The notes under the pieces were generated by a model, which made no database searches, was not told the DNA's origin, and saw only the letters and a list, made by a program, of their open reading frames with translations. Positions 60,372-64,000 of a stretch of 64,000 nt of DNA are shown here, in pieces. Origin of the DNA: Psychrobacillus sp. FSL K6-2836 (GTDB lineage Bacteria; Bacillota; Bacilli; Bacillales_A; Planococcaceae); NCBI RefSeq assembly GCF_038003085.1, contig NZ_JBBOOM010000001.1:4154001-4218000 (forward strand). Direction: 5' to 3'. The position numbers and the translations under genes are program-made. Numbering within the stretch: position 1 is the first letter of the stretch; the number at the start of each line of letters is the position of its first letter.

Positions 60372-61154
60372 ATGGATATAGGTTTTATTGTTACCATCTT
60401 CTTCATTGGATTGATAGGCTCGTTTATTTCTGGAATGTTAGGAATAGGTGGATCCATTATTAATTTCCCGATGCTGTTGTATATCCCTTCTGCACTTGGT
60501 ATTGCCCAGTTTACAGCCCATGAAGTGTCAGGAATAACTGCCATCCAAGTATTTTTTGCTACGATTGGTGGAGTCTATGCTTATCGAAAAGGTGAATTTT
60601 TAAATAATAAATTGATTGCTTACATGGGTGCTAGTATTCTAATCGGTAGTTTCTTTGGGGGATTAGGTTCTACGCAAATGCCTGAAAGTGGAATCAATTT
60701 CGTATATGGAATTTTGGCAATTATTGCGGTCATCATGATGATAATACCTAAAAAAGGACTTGATGACATACCCCTTGAACAAGTAAAGTTTAATAAATGG
60801 CTTGGTGCATTGCTCGCATTAATCGTTGGAGTTGGGGCAGGTATTGTCGGTGCAGGCGGGGCGTTTTTGTTAGTACCTATTATGCTTACCGTTTTAAAAA
60901 TACCTACAAGAATGACAATTGCTTCTTCCTTAGCGATAACACTTATTTCATCAATAGGTGCCATCGCCGGAAAAGTATCGACTGGGCAAGTGGAATTCTT
61001 ACCATCACTTATCATGGTGGCTGCTAGCTTACTTGCCGCACCACTTGGGGCTATGGTTGGAAAAAAGGTAAATACAAAAGTGTTAAAAATGATTTTAGCA
61101 ATATTAATATTTGTAACGGCAGTTAAAATTTGGATAGATATATTAGTTTTTTAA
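60372..61154 (+). CDS. TauE/SafE-type membrane permease
   Basis: A 260-residue protein with about eight helices and the family's repeated [13 protein letters not shown] / [15 protein letters not shown] motifs. It is a sulfite/organosulfonate exporter family; TauE accompanies cst genes in other Firmicutes. ATG follows AGGAGGAGG. Expected to export sulfite or thiosulfate. Confidence 0.9.
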   Translation: MDIGFIVTIFFIGLIGSFISGMLGIGGSIINFPMLLYIPSALGIAQFTAHEVSGITAIQVFFATIGGVYAYRKGEFLNNKLIAYMGASILIGSFFGGLGSTQMPESGINFVYGILAIIAVIMMIIPKKGLDDIPLEQVKFNKWLGALLALIVGVGAGIVGAGGAFLLVPIMLTVLKIPTRMTIASSLAITLISSIGAIAGKVSTGQVEFLPSLIMVAASLLAAPLGAMVGKKVNTKVLKMILAILIFVTAVKIWIDILVF

Positions 61155-61301
61155 AATTAATAAGCTCCTTTCATGGAGGAGGATTATATATGAATTCAGC
61201 AATGGTGATTAGATGAGCACAAGGTCTAAACTAGCTGCTTAGGTGGCACTTTTCACGCAGTCCATTCGACGCTAGTTGGAATGTTGGAGGTTAAACCACA
61301 T

Positions 61302-61628
61302 ATGAAACGGATAAAATCGATAGAAGCTTGGCGAGAGTTATTGGAAAAGTCCAAAGAACAGCCATTTCTTCTATTTAAATTCAGCAAGACATGTCAAAGC
61401 AGCTTATCAGCTATGAAAGAAGTACAAGCGCTTGAAACAGAACTTCCTAAATACATAGTCATTGTACAGGAGGACAGAAGTGTTTCAAACACGATAGAAA
61501 AAGATCTCAGGGTAAAGCATGAGTCCCCTCAACTTCTAATCTTGAAAGATGGAAAAGGAATTTGGCAGGCTACTCACTACAAAATAAAGAAGTCTCTATT
61601 AAACGAGGCAATAAATACGTATGTTTGA
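61302..61628 (+). CDS. YtxJ-like thioredoxin-fold protein
   Basis: A 108-residue YtxJ/DUF2847-type protein: SIEAWRELLEKSKEQPFLLF, single Cys in FSKTCQSSLSAM, ESPQLLILKDGK with cis-Pro. In Bacillus it belongs to the bacillithiol system as a monothiol bacilliredoxin. ATG at 61302 follows TGGAGG. Confidence 0.8.
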   Translation: MKRIKSIEAWRELLEKSKEQPFLLFKFSKTCQSSLSAMKEVQALETELPKYIVIVQEDRSVSNTIEKDLRVKHESPQLLILKDGKGIWQATHYKIKKSLLNEAINTYV

Positions 61629-61743
61629 TTAGTAGCGCCTATGACTGTTCAAGAATTAGGTCAGCTCTTTTATGGGGGTTGAACAAAATATTAATAGTGA
61701 CTGAGAATCACAAAATTATTCCTCTGAAAAGAAAGGAGAAGAT

Positions 61744-62079
61744 ATGGTTACATTAACATCGATCAACTCAGTAGAAAAGTTTATCGAAGACCACAAGTTT
61801 AGTTTTTTATATGTATCAAGAACTAATTGTGGAGTTTGTCATGCTATACTGCCTCAGCTGAAGGATTTACTGAAAGAATTCCCACTAATACAGCTAGGGC
61901 ATATAAATGCAGATGATGTCGAAGAAATAGCTGGATGTCTTTCGGTTCTTACTGTACCAGCACTACTATTATTTGTAGATGGTAAAGAAATTTTAAGGGA
62001 AGCACGATTTGTTCAAATGCAATCTTTGCATGAAAAAATAAGCAAAATTTATAACATGATTGTTGAGGAATCGGATTGA
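61744..62079 (+). CDS. Thioredoxin-family protein
   Basis: A 111-residue thioredoxin-like protein with the active site TNCGVCHA and VPALLLFVDGKEI (cis-Pro). ATG follows AAAGGAG. Presumably supplies reducing power for the neighbouring thiol reactions. Confidence 0.85.
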   Translation: MVTLTSINSVEKFIEDHKFSFLYVSRTNCGVCHAILPQLKDLLKEFPLIQLGHINADDVEEIAGCLSVLTVPALLLFVDGKEILREARFVQMQSLHEKISKIYNMIVEESD

Positions 62080-62158
62080 TTTTAGTTCATTCAGTTTCAT
62101 AGAAAACATTTAACTTAACGTTTAAAGATACAAAACTATACATGAAAGGATGATTAAA

Positions 62159-62770
62159 ATGAACCATTGGAATGAACGTTTTCAAACAGAGGATTATGTT
62201 TATGGCAGGGAACCGAATGCTTTCTTGACGGAATTTCAGAAGAAAATAAAAGTTTCGGGTAAGGCTCTTGCCATTGCTGAAGGGGAAGGGCGTAATGCGG
62301 TTTACTTAGCGGAGCAGGGAATGAAAGTCACAGCATGGGATTATGCGGAATCTGGGCTCGCGAAAACAAATAAGCTCGCAGATGAACGTGGGGTAGCGGT
62401 CACGACTGAGCTTGTAGACTTAAACGAAGCAAAATGGAGTAGAGCTAATTGGGATGAAATTGTATGTATCTTTGGTCATTTCCCGACAGAGCTTCGGCAC
62501 AAAACACTTCAAGGTGTAAAAGAAGCTGTAAAGCCAGGTGGTTATTTTCTGACAGAGGTGTATTCACATTATCAAATTCCTTATAAAAGTGGCGGGCCGC
62601 AAGAGCTAGACTTTTTATACAAACCGGAAGAGTTTTTGAAAATCTTTGCTGAATGGCGCATTGTTCACTTTTTCATGGGAGAAGTTGTCCGCCATGAAGG
62701 AGAATTCCATAATGGGGAGTCACATGTAATCCAATTTGTTGGGCAAAAACCAAAGGAGCAAAGGAATTAA
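62159..62770 (+). CDS. Class I SAM-dependent methyltransferase (TehB-like)
   Basis: A 203-residue methyltransferase: RFQTEDYVYGREPNAFL, SAM motif IAEGEGRNAVYLAEQG, VKPGGYFLTEVYSHYQ. Related to TehB/thiopurine-type methyltransferases; acceptor unknown, possibly a metalloid or thiol. ATG at 62159 follows AAAGGA. Confidence 0.85.
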   Translation: MNHWNERFQTEDYVYGREPNAFLTEFQKKIKVSGKALAIAEGEGRNAVYLAEQGMKVTAWDYAESGLAKTNKLADERGVAVTTELVDLNEAKWSRANWDEIVCIFGHFPTELRHKTLQGVKEAVKPGGYFLTEVYSHYQIPYKSGGPQELDFLYKPEEFLKIFAEWRIVHFFMGEVVRHEGEFHNGESHVIQFVGQKPKEQRN

Positions 62771-62822
62771 AGCGAAAATATTGGGGTTGGAAATGATTTG
62801 ATATAGTTAATCAATAATAAAA

Positions 62823-62860
62823 CACGACTCCGAAAAATTAGTGCGAGTCGTCTTTTTTAA
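62823..62860 (+). terminator. Intrinsic terminator
   Basis: ACGACTC and GAGTCGT followed by CTTTTTTAA. Confidence 0.8.
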
Positions 62861-62965
62861 TATTGCTATTTAAGCTTATTTAATTGAATGAGTACTCAAT
62901 TTCATCAGACTTTCACAAAGCTTTAGTAATATAGACAGGAAGCAATAAGTCGGGAGGGTTTAACT

Positions 62966-63628
62966 GTGACACTGTCGAGTATACAATCTTCAATTGCTAT
63001 TATCATTTTAAGCTTTAGTATGGGATTTCTCACTTACTACTTTATAAGTGATTTAGCAAAAGAAAAGAAGAAAATTCATATGGAAGAAACGTTGGATCAA
63101 CTGATAAATTTTGTTATTTTTATTTGGGTTGGAAAAATCATTTTAAACTTTTCGATTTTTATAGTTGATCCGATGGCCATATTGTCTTATCCAAGTAACT
63201 CACTTGCATTTTACTTAGCTGCTCTATTTAGTGTGATAACAATTGTGATTCAATCTAAACGTAGAAGAATTGATGTGCTACCATTTTTTAATGCATTTAT
63301 ACAAATATTTTTAGTTACTTCATTTGTGTATGAATTTACTCAAATAATTTGGAATGGCAATACATATTCAATTGGCTATATGGGTTTAGTCGCTTTGTTA
63401 TTAGTTGTATTTGTAATCATGCGCGATCATGTATCCCCACACTGGTTGAATCTATTCATATTCCTCGGATGGACCATAGGTAGCTTAGGTTTGGCAGTTA
63501 AGATGCCAATCATGATGGTGTTTGGGTATACTTTGGCACCATGGTTTTTAGTTTTAATGCTCCTTATAAGTTGTCTACTAATTATTTATCAGAAAAAGAA
63601 AGAGGGTGCCATAAGTGGGGGGAATTGA
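62966..63628 (+). CDS. Multi-pass membrane protein
   Basis: A 220-residue protein with six predicted helices and a basic tail. GTG start after GGGAGGG. Not recognised; its end overlaps the start of the CcdA-like gene by 14 bases, so it may assist thiol/disulfide or cytochrome maturation. Confidence 0.65.
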   Translation: MTLSSIQSSIAIIILSFSMGFLTYYFISDLAKEKKKIHMEETLDQLINFVIFIWVGKIILNFSIFIVDPMAILSYPSNSLAFYLAALFSVITIVIQSKRRRIDVLPFFNAFIQIFLVTSFVYEFTQIIWNGNTYSIGYMGLVALLLVVFVIMRDHVSPHWLNLFIFLGWTIGSLGLAVKMPIMMVFGYTLAPWFLVLMLLISCLLIIYQKKKEGAISGGN

Positions 63629-64000
63629 GACAGATACGATGTTAGGGTTAGGGATGTTTTTAGCATTAGGAGCAGGGGCATTATCTTTTTTATCGCCTTG
63701 TGTGCTACCGATTTTTCCCGCGTACCTATCCTATATTACTGGAATCAGTGTCAAGGAACTGCAGGGAAATCATGATAATACAATACGAACTAAATTATTA
63801 AGTCATTCCGTATTTTTTTTGTTAGGTGTATCCCTTGTTTTTATTGGCTTAGGCATGGGAGCTTCTTATTTAGGGCAATTTATTCAAACATTATTAGTAG
63901 GTGATACTGGGCTCCTTATTCAACGTTTAGCCGGAGTGTTAATTATCTTCATGGGGCTTTTCGTTGGAGGTTGGATTAATATTACAATGCTAATGAAGGA
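63615..64000 (+). CDS. CcdA-like thiol-disulfide transporter (partial)
   Basis: The first 128 residues of a CcdA/DsbD-type membrane protein: GAGALSFLSPCVLPIFPAYLSYITG has the first redox Cys in the SPCVLP motif. GTG at 63615 is taken as the start (GAGGGTG lies before it). CcdA moves electrons from thioredoxin across the membrane, fitting the thioredoxin-like genes upstream. The gene runs off the right edge. Confidence 0.85.
   Translation, partial: MGGIETDTMLGLGMFLALGAGALSFLSPCVLPIFPAYLSYITGISVKELQGNHDNTIRTKLLSHSVFFLLGVSLVFIGLGMGASYLGQFIQTLLVGDTGLLIQRLAGVLIIFMGLFVGGWINITMLMK

Overview
The window looks like low-GC chromosomal DNA of an endospore-forming member of the Bacillales. The evidence is the AT-rich composition, strong AGGAGG-type ribosome binding sites, a Spo0E-like gene, a YtxJ-like protein, CsoR/CstR metal and sulfur regulators, FadR-type and LacI-type operators, and long Bacillaceae/Planococcaceae-style intergenic palindromes. 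A Planococcaceae host such as a Psychrobacillus-like genus is plausible, but this is inference.

Layout. 0.1-7.0 kb is ordinary chromosome: a metallo-hydrolase/SDR pair behind a FadR-like box, a Spo0E-like gene, a small kinase-fold/HAD/monooxygenase group, and argGH. 7.3-17.9 kb is a disaccharide phosphorolysis locus: two GH65 phosphorylases, an ABC sugar importer, a DUF624 protein, a LacI regulator and beta-phosphoglucomutase, with AAAACGTTTT operators.

18.15-45.23 kb is the striking part. About 25 small, functionally unrelated gene units, mostly on the + strand, are separated by about 26 copies of a composite repeat. Each full repeat has a left simple site (TTCAACTAA, short spacer, TTACTTCAA or TTAGTNAA), an intrinsic terminator, and a right simple site (TTGAACTAA, CGCAGCAGG-type spacer, TTAGTTGAA). 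Left and right sites are near reverse complements, so one strand could fold into a long imperfect hairpin, the architecture of integron attC sites. A complete tyrosine recombinase (R-K-HxxR-H-Y) lies inside one split site and is transcribed away from the downstream cassettes. The array therefore resembles a Gram-positive gene-cassette (integron-like) system, but the recombinase lacks the IntI-specific insertion. Cassette cargo includes DUF3953, DUF3888 and DUF5412-like proteins, racemase-like enzymes, an amidase, an alpha/beta hydrolase, YciI-like and VanZ-like proteins, a cold-shock-domain protein, an ECF sigma/anti-sigma unit, type-2 OMP decarboxylase, a GntR-ABC module and glutaminase.

The array is parasitised by an IS110-family element: two 1.6-kb copies, four transposase-free derivatives of about 380 bp (three intact-looking and near-identical, one diverged c-type) and one of 190 bp. 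Six of seven sit at the same CT dinucleotide inside array sites. Upstream of the transposase, and kept in the four 380-bp derivatives, is a 146-nt stem-bounded segment with donor-like and target-like guide sequences expected of an IS110 bridge RNA. The guides read on the array site itself.

45.5-52.6 kb is a copper block: csoR, copZ, copA, a copZ remnant, a His-rich protein, a half sulfite/nitrite-reductase-like protein and an MFS exporter, with CsoR-type operators and two oppositely oriented IS200/IS605-like end remnants. 52.7-55.6 kb carries an isochorismatase-fold hydrolase, Lrp- and HxlR-type regulators and a luciferase-like oxidoreductase. 56.5-61.2 kb is a cst-type reactive-sulfur operon: CstR, TusA-like, two rhodaneses, glutaredoxin-like, DsrE-like, OsmC-like, rhodanese-metallo-beta-lactamase and TauE-type permease, with repeated TACCC-GGGTA operators. 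The window ends with thiol-redox genes, a methyltransferase, a membrane protein and the start of a CcdA-like gene cut by the right edge.
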